Source of the DNA: Cyclobacterium jeungdonense
GTDB taxonomy: Bacteria; Bacteroidota; Bacteroidia; Cytophagales; Cyclobacteriaceae
Length of the DNA: 64,000 nucleotides
Assembly (NCBI RefSeq): GCF_010994275.1
Contig: NZ_WMCD01000002.1
Location: 372,001-436,000 of the forward strand
Direction of reading: 5' to 3'
Shown: in pieces, positions 7,746 through 16,330 of the stretch
How the letters are laid out: each line of letters opens with the position of its first letter
Numbering within the stretch: the first letter of the stretch is position 1
Notes under the pieces: model-generated
Seen by the model: the letters and a program-made list of their open reading frames with translations, nothing else
Database searches by the model: none
What the model was told of the DNA's origin: nothing
Translations under genes and position numbers: made by a program

Positions 7746-10100
7746 ATGCGTACTCTTCTCATCACTATCGTCTGTATCGTACTTTATATACATCCTTCGA
7801 GCCTTTCGGCACAAACCAACTGGCAAAACCCCATCCAAAAGCAAGAACGGCTTGGATCTCCCCTGGTGGAAACCTCGCCCTTCGTATTTAAGGACAAGCT
7901 GTACCTGCTGGAAAACAACCAGCGCTTTTGGGACATCGCCGGGGCCAAACCCGGAGACCATTTCCCGGAAGACGAAATCCGCATCAGGGACCTTTCCTCC
8001 AACGAAATCGTTTCCGTGCCTCTGAAAAACCATGCCTTCGGAACCGTGCTGACCTGGAAGGACCGGGTGTATGTGTTTGCCGGCTACTACGGAGAAAACA
8101 AACCCTGGCGGAAGATCACGGAAATTGTTGTCACCAGTTCGGCCGACCTGAAAGAATGGACCAAACCCGAGACCATCCTTCGGGCAAATCCGGAGGAATA
8201 TTTTTTCAACACGGCCGTCTGCCGGGGAAAGGACGACTTCATCCTCCTCTACGAAACCAGCGATCCCCAATGGACTCCCTTTACCTTTCGCTATGTCAGG
8301 TCCGCAGACCTGAAAAACTGGCAGGAAATTCCGGAAGCCATTTATGGCACAGATAAGTACGTAGGCGGGCCTGCCCTGTACTACGAAAACGGATGGTACT
8401 ATACCCTGTACCTCAAATCCCTGAACCCTGGCTACGAAACGCACATTACCCGGTCCCGGGACCTGGTAAATTGGAAAGATGCACCGGAAGACCGGCCCTT
8501 TGTTAGCTTTGATCCCAGCCACAAAAACATTCCCTTAATCGACCCCTCCATCGCAGAAAGCAATGCCTCTGATGTGGAATTGTGCTATTTCAAGGGGCAG
8601 ACTGTTCTGTATTTCACGGGTAGCGACCAGACCACCGCGGGCGATTTGCAACGGGCCACTTTTCCGGGTACACCCCAACAACTATTCGAGTATTTTTTCA
8701 AGAATTCTGGCGAGCGTATCGAGGATCCTCCGAAACATCAGGGCAACTGGGCGCCGGTATTGATTCCTCCGGAACAACAAGCCGACGAATTTGCTCCCTA
8801 TTCCAAAACACTGCGAACTACCCCTACTCCCCAACAATTGGCCTTTCAGGAAAGGCAGTTGGGTGCCTTTATCCATTTTGGGCTCGCTACCTATGCGAAA
8901 GCAGACATGATGGCCGTACCAGAGGCTGCCCTCTTCAATCCCTCACAACTGGATGCCGAACAATGGGTGACAACAGCCAAATCCTTTGGTGCCAAACATA
9001 TCGTACTCACCGCCAAACACCACAATGGGTTTTGCCTCTGGCCGACAAAAACCACCGACTATTCCGTCAAAAACAGTCCCTGGAAAGAGGGTACCGGCGA
9101 TGTGGTTGCCGAATTTGTGAATGCCTGCAGAAAATACGATATGAAAGTCGGGCTTTACCTCTCAGGAGGCGACACCCATTTTGGTTGCACCAGTAGCCCG
9201 GATCCCCAGGGGGAACGAACGATCAGGGGGGATGTTCACCGCTATTTCCCGGTTTTTCTGGAACAATTGCGCGAACTGTTGACTGAGTATGGGGAAATTT
9301 CTTACCTCTGGTTTGATGGTGCCTACGATCCCTTCGGCTGGGACGTAATGGACCCGGATACCGGGATTCCGCTGGGCACTTCCTATGGCGACGCCATTCA
9401 GGCCATGGTCCGGCATTTGCAACCCGAAGCCGTCATTATGGGAGGTACTAAACCGGATGTACGCTGGTCGGGAAGCGAGCAAGGCTGGGCTCCCTATCCC
9501 CTGGAAAATGTGGTAAAAACCGGAGAGGGGCTTGCGAAGTGGGTAGGTCCCCAAAATGCAGGCTACATTCCAGCAGAGGCCAACCTGCACACCCGCTCCT
9601 CCTGGTTTTGGAAACCCGATTCGGACCCAACGCTAAAAGATTCCTCTTTTCTAATGAAGGCCTACCTGGAGTCAATAGGCAGAGGGGCCAATTTGTTGGT
9701 AAACATGACCCCGGACAGCACGGGCCTCATCCCACAAGCAGAAGTAAACCTGCTGGAGAATTTCGGCCATTCCATCCGCAGCACCTTCGCCCATCCTGTC
9801 GGAATCACCTCCTCAAAAAACCAACCGTCCACCGAATTATCATTACCCTTGCCCCAAAACCATCGCGTCAACTTGCTGGTATTGGAAGAAGTGCTGGAAA
9901 AGGGACAGCATGTCCGGCAATATACGCTGGAAGCATGGGTAGAAGGGCAGTGGCAGCCCGTCGCCAGCGGAGAGACCATCGGGCGAAAACGCATCCAGTA
10001 CTTCGATCCGGTCATCACGGACCGACTGCGCCTTCGTATTTCGGGAGACGGCCCGGATATGGAACTGGAGCGTTTTGCCGTGTATGGCTCGGCGCTTTGA
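7746..10100 (+). CDS. Two-module glycosidase: beta-propeller (GH43/GH32-like) plus GH29 alpha-L-fucosidase
   Basis: A 784-residue secreted protein with a signal peptide ending LSAQ (about residue 22). Residues ~30-320 show propeller repeats typical of GH32/43/117-type enzymes (SADLKEWTKPE, SADLKNWQEIP, SRDLVNWKDAP, GGPALYYENGWYYTLYL). Residues ~350-690 form a GH29 fucosidase barrel: FIHFGLATYA, HIVLTAKHHNGFCLWPT, GDVVAEFVNACRKYDMKVGLYLS and the nucleophile motif YLWFDGAYD (D524). A C-terminal ~90-residue beta-rich domain (YTLEAWVEGQW, RLRLRISGDG) follows. GH29 enzymes release alpha-L-fucose by a retaining mechanism. Whether the propeller is catalytic or only binds sugar is not clear. A decayed copy of its 5' end lies at 2215-2354. 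Confidence 0.85.
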   Translation: MRTLLITIVCIVLYIHPSSLSAQTNWQNPIQKQERLGSPLVETSPFVFKDKLYLLENNQRFWDIAGAKPGDHFPEDEIRIRDLSSNEIVSVPLKNHAFGTVLTWKDRVYVFAGYYGENKPWRKITEIVVTSSADLKEWTKPETILRANPEEYFFNTAVCRGKDDFILLYETSDPQWTPFTFRYVRSADLKNWQEIPEAIYGTDKYVGGPALYYENGWYYTLYLKSLNPGYETHITRSRDLVNWKDAPEDRPFVSFDPSHKNIPLIDPSIAESNASDVELCYFKGQTVLYFTGSDQTTAGDLQRATFPGTPQQLFEYFFKNSGERIEDPPKHQGNWAPVLIPPEQQADEFAPYSKTLRTTPTPQQLAFQERQLGAFIHFGLATYAKADMMAVPEAALFNPSQLDAEQWVTTAKSFGAKHIVLTAKHHNGFCLWPTKTTDYSVKNSPWKEGTGDVVAEFVNACRKYDMKVGLYLSGGDTHFGCTSSPDPQGERTIRGDVHRYFPVFLEQLRELLTEYGEISYLWFDGAYDPFGWDVMDPDTGIPLGTSYGDAIQAMVRHLQPEAVIMGGTKPDVRWSGSEQGWAPYPLENVVKTGEGLAKWVGPQNAGYIPAEANLHTRSSWFWKPDSDPTLKDSSFLMKAYLESIGRGANLLVNMTPDSTGLIPQAEVNLLENFGHSIRSTFAHPVGITSSKNQPSTELSLPLPQNHRVNLLVLEEVLEKGQHVRQYTLEAWVEGQWQPVASGETIGRKRIQYFDPVITDRLRLRISGDGPDMELERFAVYGSAL

Positions 10101-10189
10101 GCAAATACCGGCGTGTATAAGTTTCATCTGTCACAAATCTGTGTTCGCTTTTTGGGTGCTACACGCGTCCTGCTGTTTTGCCACCCAGT

Positions 10190-10300
10190 CGTTGAGCTCT
10201 GATAGGAAAAATAAAACCCGATTTTCTCGGCTATTTCGTCCATCACGTCGCCTACCCTCCTGTCAGAAAGGCCAATTAAAACCACCGCCTTTTGGACACA
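10190..10300 (-). pseudogene. Fragment of an STN-domain (SusC/FecR-type receptor) gene
   Basis: A short leftward frame encodes LTCVQKAVVLIGLSD followed by RRVGDVMDEIAEKIGFYFSYQS. This closely resembles the secretin/TonB N-terminal (STN) domain that opens some TonB-dependent receptors, where a DVL-x-EI-x-x-K-x-G-x-x-FSY pattern is usual. Nothing before it forms a signal peptide and nothing after it continues the receptor, so it is an isolated relic. It is a short match, so homology is likely but not certain. Confidence 0.5.
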
Positions 10301-10373
10301 GGTAAGGCCGGGTTTCCCGTAGTATCGCGATAATCCACTCCAACCGACCACCTTACCCGCCCATGCAATAAAA

Positions 10374-10403
10374 AAAGCCATCCGGGGAATCCCGAATGGC
10401 TTT
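10374..10403 (-). terminator. Terminator after pdhA
   Basis: The stem AAAGCCAT / ATGGCTTT, with an inner CGGG/CCCG extension, lies about 23 bp past the pdhA stop at 10426. On the minus strand it ends in TTTTTT. Confidence 0.8.
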
Positions 10404-10425
10404 GCTTTATCTTTCGTAGGCCAGG

Positions 10426-11448
10426 CTATTCCCGTACAAAAGGATAATCATCTTCGGCGTACACGTCCTTGAAGGCATCCTCTCCTTTTGGCCAGGGAGA
10501 CTCCTCTGCAAACTTCACCGCATCGGCAACTTGCTTTTTGACCTTTGCTTCGATTTCTTTGATCTCGTCTTCGCTGAGAATCTTATTGTCCAAGATTGTT
10601 TTTTTGACCTGCTCCACCGGATCGCGTTGCTTGTATTCTTCTACTTCTTCTTTTGTTCGGTATTTTTGAGGGTCTGACATGGAGTGCCCCTTGTAGCGAT
10701 ACGTCCTGAATTCCAGCAAGGTCGGGCCGTCTCCTTTACGGGCACGATCTGCTGCCTCTTTTACAGCTTCGTGTACTTCTTCTACGTTCATGGCGTCTAC
10801 CGGAAAGGAAGGGATGTCATACGATTCACCCAGTGTGTACAACTCATCTACATTCGAAGAACGTTTTACAGATGTACCCATGGCATACCCATTATTTTCG
10901 ATTACAAATATGACGGGAGTTTTATAAAGCATGGCCAGGTTTAGTGCTTCGTGAAAAGCCCCTTGTCGGACCGCGCCATCGCCCAGGTAACAGATGCAAA
11001 GGTTTTTGGTACCCTTGTACTTTTCAGCAAAACCTATCCCCAGTCCCATAGGAATCTGAGCACCTACAATGGCATGTCCACCCGCAAAATTCTTGGATTT
11101 GTCAAAAATATGCATGGAGCCACCTTTTCCTTTGGTTGTTCCGGTTTCCTTACCGAAAAGTTCAGCCATTACTGCACCTGGATCGGTACCTAATCCCAGG
11201 GGATGGGCATGACACCTGTAGGCGGTGATCCATTTATCTTCTTTTTCCAGTGCGGTGATGGCACCCGAAGCGCATGCTTCCTGCCCGATGTAGAGGTGAC
11301 AAAATCCCCGGATCTTTTGCTGCCCGTAAAGTTGCCCGGCCTTCTCTTCAAAACGCCTCATGAGCAACATGCTTTCAAACCAATAAGTGTAGGTTTCTTT
11401 GGAATATTTTGTTTTAGATTTACTCGTACTAGTACTCTTCTTTGCCAT
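10426..11448 (-). CDS. pdhA: Pyruvate dehydrogenase E1 component, alpha subunit
   Basis: The 340-residue product starts at the ATG at 11448 (MAKKSTSTSKSK). A longer frame reaches 11538, but its extra 30 residues are not family-like and would fill most of the promoter gap to recF. The thiamine diphosphate motif is clear: CYLGDGAVRQGAFHEALNLA through VIFVIENNGYAMG. The activation loop TYRYKGHSMSDPQKYR, with the regulatory-serine position, is also present. PdhA pairs with PdhB to decarboxylate pyruvate and pass the acetyl group to the E2 lipoyl domain. No pdhB or E2 gene is adjacent, so the complex is encoded in scattered loci. Confidence 0.95.
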   Translation of the reverse strand: MAKKSTSTSKSKTKYSKETYTYWFESMLLMRRFEEKAGQLYGQQKIRGFCHLYIGQEACASGAITALEKEDKWITAYRCHAHPLGLGTDPGAVMAELFGKETGTTKGKGGSMHIFDKSKNFAGGHAIVGAQIPMGLGIGFAEKYKGTKNLCICYLGDGAVRQGAFHEALNLAMLYKTPVIFVIENNGYAMGTSVKRSSNVDELYTLGESYDIPSFPVDAMNVEEVHEAVKEAADRARKGDGPTLLEFRTYRYKGHSMSDPQKYRTKEEVEEYKQRDPVEQVKKTILDNKILSEDEIKEIEAKVKKQVADAVKFAEESPWPKGEDAFKDVYAEDDYPFVRE

Positions 11449-11481
11449 ACCGTATTGTATAAAATATGCTAACTTTGGCCC

Positions 11482-11489
11482 CAAATATA
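11482..11489 (-). promoter_or_regulatory. Possible -7 box for pdhA
   Basis: On the minus strand the octamer TATATTTG matches the Bacteroidetes sigma-A -7 consensus TAnnTTTG, 33 bp upstream of the pdhA start chosen here. No convincing -33 TTTG lies at the expected ~19-bp spacing, so this is tentative. Confidence 0.35.
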
Positions 11490-11552
11490 ATGAAATCACA
11501 GCAATTTTGAGCTCTTTTGCGAAAATAGTGAAAAACATCTATTGATCCCCCC

Positions 11553-12665
11553 ATGTACCTGAAAAACTTAGAGCTGATCCAATTTAAAAATTACGTACGG
11601 CAACAGTTGGAGTTCGACTCAGAGGTCAATTGCTTTTTCGGTGAAAACGGGGCTGGGAAAACCAATCTCCTGGACGCCATCCATTACCTATGCCTGACCA
11701 AAAGCGCTTTTCTGCCAGTGGATAGCCAGCATATCCGACATGGTCAAACCTTCTTTACGCTGAAAGGAACTTTTGAGTTAGAAAATAAAACCCTTGCCTT
11801 GTCCTGCGTATTTGAGAGCAATAAAAAAAAACGGCTTGAAGTAAATGGAAAGGCCTATCACCGGCTGAGTGAGCACATTGGTTTGCTGCCACTGGTTATG
11901 ATTGCCCCGGACGACACCCAAATTATCACCGGGGGCAGCGAAGAAAGAAGGAAATTTTTCGATGGCATGATTAGCCAAACGGATAATCATTACCTACAAC
12001 TCCTTATCCAGTACCAACACTATTTAAAACAGCGAAATGCACTACTAAAACGACTTGCTGAAGAAAGACGAAGGGACCTGCTCCAGCTAAGCCCTTACGA
12101 CCAAAAGCTTATTCAGCTATCAGGAGAAATACACGAAATTCGAAGCCTTTTCCTGAAGGATTTCTCGCCCTATTTTCTCGACCACTATGCAGCCATTTCC
12201 GGCCAGAAAGAAAAAGTAACCATCCACTATAAAAGCCAGGTGAGTCAGGCTGATTTTGCCAAAAACTTTGAAGCATCCCTGGACCAGGACCTCCTTCGGA
12301 AAAGAACCAGCTTCGGTATCCACAAAGATGATTTTGATTTTCAATTGGACGGATTTTCGATTAAAAAATACGGATCTCAGGGACAGAAGAAATCGTTTTT
12401 AATCAGTCTTAAGCTGGCTCAATTTTTCATTTTCAAAACCCTCAAAGGAACCAAACCGATCCTACTGCTGGACGATATCTTTGATAAACTAGATGATCAG
12501 CGGATCTTTCATTTAATGTCTCAGGTTGCAAAAAAGGAATTTGGCCAGCTTTTTATCACAGATGCCCGCCCCGAAAGATCACGGGAAATTTTAAAAACCA
12601 TCCGGGCTAAAGCAACCTTTTTTACCATTAAAGATGGAAACCTTTCCGAGGAAAGGTTGGATTAA
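11553..12665 (+). CDS. recF: DNA replication and repair protein RecF
   Basis: A 370-residue SMC/ABC-type ATPase. The Walker A motif GENGAGKT lies at residues 30-37, right after the family start MYLKNLELIQFKNY. The signature region is YGSQGQKKSFLISLKLAQ, and Walker B is ILLLDDIFDKLD, with LFITDAR after it. RecF binds gapped DNA and, with RecO/RecR, helps load RecA during recombinational repair. It diverges from pdhA with a ~105-bp gap and meets the doxX-like gene tail to tail, overlapping by 4 bp. It is not next to dnaA/dnaN, so this is not the origin region arrangement. Confidence 0.95.
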   Translation: MYLKNLELIQFKNYVRQQLEFDSEVNCFFGENGAGKTNLLDAIHYLCLTKSAFLPVDSQHIRHGQTFFTLKGTFELENKTLALSCVFESNKKKRLEVNGKAYHRLSEHIGLLPLVMIAPDDTQIITGGSEERRKFFDGMISQTDNHYLQLLIQYQHYLKQRNALLKRLAEERRRDLLQLSPYDQKLIQLSGEIHEIRSLFLKDFSPYFLDHYAAISGQKEKVTIHYKSQVSQADFAKNFEASLDQDLLRKRTSFGIHKDDFDFQLDGFSIKKYGSQGQKKSFLISLKLAQFFIFKTLKGTKPILLLDDIFDKLDDQRIFHLMSQVAKKEFGQLFITDARPERSREILKTIRAKATFFTIKDGNLSEERLD

Positions 12666-13078
12666 TACCTTCGTCTTTTCAGGATTTGACCATCCAGTGA
12701 CAATTTTCCCGGTCCTGTCAACAACAATACAACAAACACTAATAAATACATTAGCGAAAGCTCCTGCCGGTTGAACGGATCGTCCCCATGGACGATAAAG
12801 GCGATCACCGCCATATTGATAATCAAAGGAATTAAAAAGACCCGGCTCATAAAGCCGAGCATGAGAAAGATGGTGCAAAAAAACTCGGCAAATATTACCA
12901 ACTGTAAAGAAACTGCCGGCCCCAGTCCAATGGGATCGGCAAAATTGGTCAAACGTTCACTAAAATTGGTGATTTTTGACCATCCGTGGGTCAAAAGCAT
13001 GAGCGAGGTTCCCACTCTCAAAAAAAGCAAAGCCAGGTCTGCTGCTATGGGAAAGTGTGAAAAAACAATTCGTTTCAT
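12662..13078 (-). CDS. DoxX family membrane protein
   Basis: A 138-residue protein with four hydrophobic helices and the family pattern near the start: DLALLFLRVGTSLMLLTHGWSKI, then an AEFFCTIFLMLGF segment and a final LMYLLVFVVLLLTGPGKLSLD. DoxX/DoxD-like proteins are small quinone-associated or redox-related membrane proteins whose role in Bacteroidetes is not defined. It ends in a 4-bp convergent overlap with recF and appears to be monocistronic. Confidence 0.85.
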   Translation of the reverse strand: MKRIVFSHFPIAADLALLFLRVGTSLMLLTHGWSKITNFSERLTNFADPIGLGPAVSLQLVIFAEFFCTIFLMLGFMSRVFLIPLIINMAVIAFIVHGDDPFNRQELSLMYLLVFVVLLLTGPGKLSLDGQILKRRRY

Positions 13079-13235
13079 TCTGGATTGATTAATTTTTAAA
13101 ATTTACAGAATTAAAGTTATATAAATTTCAATGGGAATAACAGCATTTAAACGACTTTAAGCTTGTTACACCGGTATCACATTGGACCCCTTGAAACAAA
13201 AGTCGTTGCTTGCGCCTGTACCTGCCGTAAATCTT

Positions 13236-14135
13236 TCACCATAATTTTTCCGGATAGGTCCCGGCAGCATGCAATTTTCGCAGGGCCTTAACTACGTGTT
13301 CCCGATCTTGGGAATAGGTAACGCCAAACCAGATTTTTCCTCCTTCCAGGATTTTTATCCGGGCAATATCCTCCTGAATGAGTGAATTTACTACTTTCGG
13401 AATGTAAAATTCAGACTTTAGATTATCCTGATTTTCTTCCAGAAAAGGAATCCACAGCTTCTCTGTCTGCTCGAAAACAGCCGGATGAAATCCCCAACAA
13501 TTCATTGAAACAGGGTTTTCTGGAGAAATCTCAATTTTATCAGAGCCCTCCTCGTGAAAAATCCCCCCTTCCTTTCTGGAAATTGCCGTACGCTCTATCA
13601 TACCTGTCAGGAACCCCTCGGGGGAAGATTCGCAAACACCTCTGCTCACAGTGCCATAATCGGACAAAACATTTTCCAACGCATAACCCACCATGCAGTG
13701 AAGTTGGGGAGTTACCTCTTTGCTTAAAAATGCAGCTAGGATCCGAAACGCCTCCACACCATAAAAGTCATCTGCATTGATTACAGCAAATGGCTCTTTG
13801 ATCACGTCCTTTGCACACAAAAGCGCATGCGCCGTGCCGTAAGGTTTTGTTCTTTCCGGCTGACGGTACGCTTCTGGAACCATGCTTTCAAGTGATTGAA
13901 TGACGAATTCAACCTGAATTTTATCTCCAAATTTGGGTACAAAAATAGCTTTTGCCTCCTCCAGAATTTCCTGCCTTACGATAAAAACGACCTTACCAAA
14001 TCCAGACCGGATGGCATCAAAAACGGAATACTCCAGAATCGTTTCCATATTAGGTCCAAACCCGTCAATTTGTTTGTCCCCCCCATACCGGCTGCCCATC
14101 CCGGCTGCCAAAATCAAAAGTGTTGGTGTATGCAT
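13236..14135 (-). CDS. Sugar-phosphate nucleotidyltransferase family protein
   Basis: A 299-residue protein beginning with the nucleotidyltransferase signature LILAAGMGSRYGGDKQIDGFG, a glycine-rich NTP-binding loop with an Arg and a downstream Lys. It continues with a PFAVINADDFYG motif that supplies the metal-binding aspartates. The family couples a sugar phosphate and an NTP to give an NDP-sugar. The short length and lack of a left-handed helix domain mean the sugar cannot be named. It could supply an activated sugar for the surface polysaccharide cluster, but it lies 12 kb away and alone. Confidence 0.82.
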   Translation of the reverse strand: MHTPTLLILAAGMGSRYGGDKQIDGFGPNMETILEYSVFDAIRSGFGKVVFIVRQEILEEAKAIFVPKFGDKIQVEFVIQSLESMVPEAYRQPERTKPYGTAHALLCAKDVIKEPFAVINADDFYGVEAFRILAAFLSKEVTPQLHCMVGYALENVLSDYGTVSRGVCESSPEGFLTGMIERTAISRKEGGIFHEEGSDKIEISPENPVSMNCWGFHPAVFEQTEKLWIPFLEENQDNLKSEFYIPKVVNSLIQEDIARIKILEGGKIWFGVTYSQDREHVVKALRKLHAAGTYPEKLW

Positions 14136-14518
14136 AACTGACTTAAAATAGTTGTCAAATTCCTTACCCAGGAAAAATTTATTACCGGCAAAGGTAATTT
14201 TTTTACCCTTTCGATGGATTTAATTTGCTGCTTTTTTTACCTAAAGCAAATCAAAAAAAGTAGATTAATGATGGTTCCCAAAAAACCTTGTTTTGTCAAT
14301 TTATGACATAGATAGAAACCTTTTAGGGTATATTTTTAGTGTATTATTATTAATAGCCTGCATATTTTTGATTATTTAGTGAATTTTCATTCTGTTTTTT
14401 TAATTTTATGCACTTTTTAACCTGATTTAATTGTTAAATCGGTTTTGGTTATTAAATTTGAAAAAAATAAAATTTTTAATAATAGAATTAGCAACAAATT
14501 ACTAACCCTGTTAAGAAA
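14136..14518. other. AT-rich region upstream of the P-II gene
   Basis: About 380 bp with no ORF. At 14189-14196 the minus strand reads TACCTTTG, a possible -7 box for the leftward nucleotidyltransferase gene, though a matching -33 box is not evident. The right part is very AT-rich (14320-14500) and holds the predicted rightward promoter of the P-II/Amt pair. Confidence 0.45.
14431..14460 (+). promoter_or_regulatory. Predicted Bacteroidetes sigma-A promoter of the P-II/Amt operon
   Basis: TTG (14431-14433) is followed after 19 bp by TAAATTTG (14453-14460), matching the TTTG-N19-TAnnTTTG consensus. The predicted transcript would begin near 14467, giving a leader of ~50 bases before the P-II ATG at 14519. 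No obvious sigma-54 -24/-12 element was seen. Confidence 0.55.
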
Positions 14519-14857
14519 ATGAAAAAAATTGAAGCATTAATTAGAACTTCGAAATTTGATGAAATTCATCAATGCCTATCCAATCTAGGTGTGAAATTTC
14601 TGACCTTCTACGAGGTAAAAGGAATGGGATTACAACATGCCCGGATGCAGACTTACCGTGGTGTAGCGTATGAACCTACCTTCATTCCCAGGACAAAACT
14701 GGAAATCGTGGTAGCTAACGACTTAGAGGAAGACGTGATCCAATGCATCCTGAAAGAAGGTAGGACTGGCGAAGTAGGAGATGGTAAAATCTTCGTATAC
14801 GAAGTCGGCAAAGCCTTTAGAATAAGAAATGATGACACCGGAGAAGCAGCCCTTTAA
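14519..14857 (+). CDS. glnK: P-II nitrogen regulatory protein
   Basis: A 112-residue protein with the standard P-II layout: MKKIEALIRTSKFDEI start, T-loop HARMQTYRGVAYEPTFIPRTKLEIVV, and C-terminal GRTGEVGDGKIFVYEV, which binds ATP and 2-oxoglutarate. Tyr51 in the T-loop (YRGVAY) is the position uridylylated in enteric P-II; whether it is modified here is unknown. It lies 61 bp upstream of amt on the same strand, the classic glnK-amt pairing in which P-II plugs the ammonium channel when nitrogen is plentiful. GlnK is therefore a better name than GlnB. Confidence 0.95.
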   Translation: MKKIEALIRTSKFDEIHQCLSNLGVKFLTFYEVKGMGLQHARMQTYRGVAYEPTFIPRTKLEIVVANDLEEDVIQCILKEGRTGEVGDGKIFVYEVGKAFRIRNDDTGEAAL

Positions 14858-14918
14858 TTATTCTCCTTGCTATTAATTATCTAAATATTACTCCAACTTA
14901 TACTTAATATCAACTAAA

Positions 14919-16151
14919 ATGACTCAGGAATTATTTACTATAAACAACCTTTGGATCATGGTTGCCACCATTTTGGTGTTTATCATGCACTTAGGATTTG
15001 CTGCCCTTGAAGCCGGCCTTACCCGTGCAAAAAATACCGTCAACATTCTCTTTAAAAACACCATCATTCCTGCATTAGGGCTAATAACCTACGCTTTTGT
15101 AGGATTTAACCTGATGTATCCGGGAGATGCATTCTCCGGTGGTGTCTTTGGTTTGAGTGGTTTTGGCCTCAGTCTTCCAGAGGGCTGGGATACCGTTGCC
15201 TATTCTGAAGGGTACACTTTTTTTACCGATTTTATCTTTCAGGCCATGTTTGCTGCTACGGCCGCCACCATCGTTTCCGGAGCCGTCGCGGAGCGAATAA
15301 AATTGGGGCCTTTTATTTTCTTTTCCCTACTCTACGTAGGGATTTGTTACCCTATAGCAGGAATGTGGAAATGGGGTGGAGGATTTCTGGACACACTATC
15401 TACTCCTTTCTACGATTTTGCTGGCTCTACCATCGTTCATTCGGTGGGCGGATGGGGCGCAGTGATCGGTGCTTATTTGCTGGGACCTAGAATTGGGAAG
15501 TACAAAGACGGCAAAATGAATGCTATCCCGGGCCACAACATTCCCCTGGCCACCTTTGGTGTATTTTTGCTTTGGTTCGGCTGGTTTGGATTTAATGGAG
15601 GCTCGGTGCTTTCTGCGGATCCCGGAGCTGTTTCTCTGGTCTTTGTAACTACTGCCCTGGCTGCTGCTGCTGGTGCTTTTGGAGCCTTGCTCGCATCTTA
15701 CCTGAAATTCAAAGCCTATGACATCACCATGGTACTTAATGGCATCCTTGCCGGGCTAGTAAGTATTACCGCCGGTGCAGATTTGATGACTCCTACAGAG
15801 GCAGTGATCATCGGCTTCATTGGCGGAATTTTGGTTGTATTCGGGGTGGTCTTCTTTGATAAAATTAAAATTGATGATCCAGTAGGTGCCATTTCTGTTC
15901 ACCTGGTTTGTGGTATTTGGGGCACGCTGGCTGTCGGCATATTTGGTGACCTTGCCGGTGGAGGACAAATTTTATCGCAACTTATAGGGATTGGTGCGAT
16001 AGGAACCTTTTGTGTACTCTTTAGTTTTCTCGTATTCTTTACGCTGAAAAAAACCGTAGGTATCCGCGTGGACGAACAAGAAGAAACAGAAGGACTCGAT
16101 ATCAACGAGCATGGCATGCATGCCTATCCCGATTTCGCAACAAAGGAATAA
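14919..16151 (+). CDS. amt: Ammonium transporter
   Basis: A 410-residue integral membrane protein with about 11 hydrophobic helices and Amt family motifs: [19 protein letters not shown] near the N-terminus, [23 protein letters not shown] with a pore histidine, [10 protein letters not shown], and [19 protein letters not shown] with the second pore histidine. No leader peptide is evident, as in other Bacteroidetes Amt proteins. It forms a trimeric channel that moves ammonium/ammonia across the inner membrane and is probably gated by the adjacent P-II protein. Confidence 0.96.
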   Translation: MTQELFTINNLWIMVATILVFIMHLGFAALEAGLTRAKNTVNILFKNTIIPALGLITYAFVGFNLMYPGDAFSGGVFGLSGFGLSLPEGWDTVAYSEGYTFFTDFIFQAMFAATAATIVSGAVAERIKLGPFIFFSLLYVGICYPIAGMWKWGGGFLDTLSTPFYDFAGSTIVHSVGGWGAVIGAYLLGPRIGKYKDGKMNAIPGHNIPLATFGVFLLWFGWFGFNGGSVLSADPGAVSLVFVTTALAAAAGAFGALLASYLKFKAYDITMVLNGILAGLVSITAGADLMTPTEAVIIGFIGGILVVFGVVFFDKIKIDDPVGAISVHLVCGIWGTLAVGIFGDLAGGGQILSQLIGIGAIGTFCVLFSFLVFFTLKKTVGIRVDEQEETEGLDINEHGMHAYPDFATKE

Positions 16152-16180
16152 GGATTTTTGACTACAGCTATATAGTAAAA

Positions 16181-16210
16181 AAGAGGCAGAAAAAACCTGC
16201 CTCTTTTTTT
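16181..16210 (+). terminator. Terminator after amt
   Basis: The stem AAGAGGCAG / CTGCCTCTT has a short A-rich loop and is followed by a run of Ts. It lies ~30 bp after the amt stop. Confidence 0.85.
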
Positions 16211-16244
16211 ATCTGATCACAAAAAAGACCTTCGGGATTTTTTG

Positions 16245-16298
16245 AAACCTCAAAGGTTGGGGTAAACCGTTGAGGTCTTCAGGACCTCGACGGTTTTT
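16245..16298. repeat. Composite palindrome between amt and the M1 peptidase gene
   Basis: A small inverted repeat (AACCT-caa-AGGTT) is followed at 16264-16296 by a 14-bp stem AAACCGTTGAGGTC / GACCTCGACGGTTT with a single G-T mispair and a 5-base loop, ending in five Ts. It may act as a second terminator for amt. The shape also resembles the short palindromic intergenic repeats found in many copies in Cytophagales genomes; copy number cannot be judged from one window. Confidence 0.5.
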
Positions 16299-16330
16299 AA
16301 CGTAAATAATGAATGAAATTTAACGTTTGG

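Noticed and set aside
11448..11538. Longer pdhA start
   Set aside because: Adds 30 non-family residues and fills most of the promoter region shared with recF.
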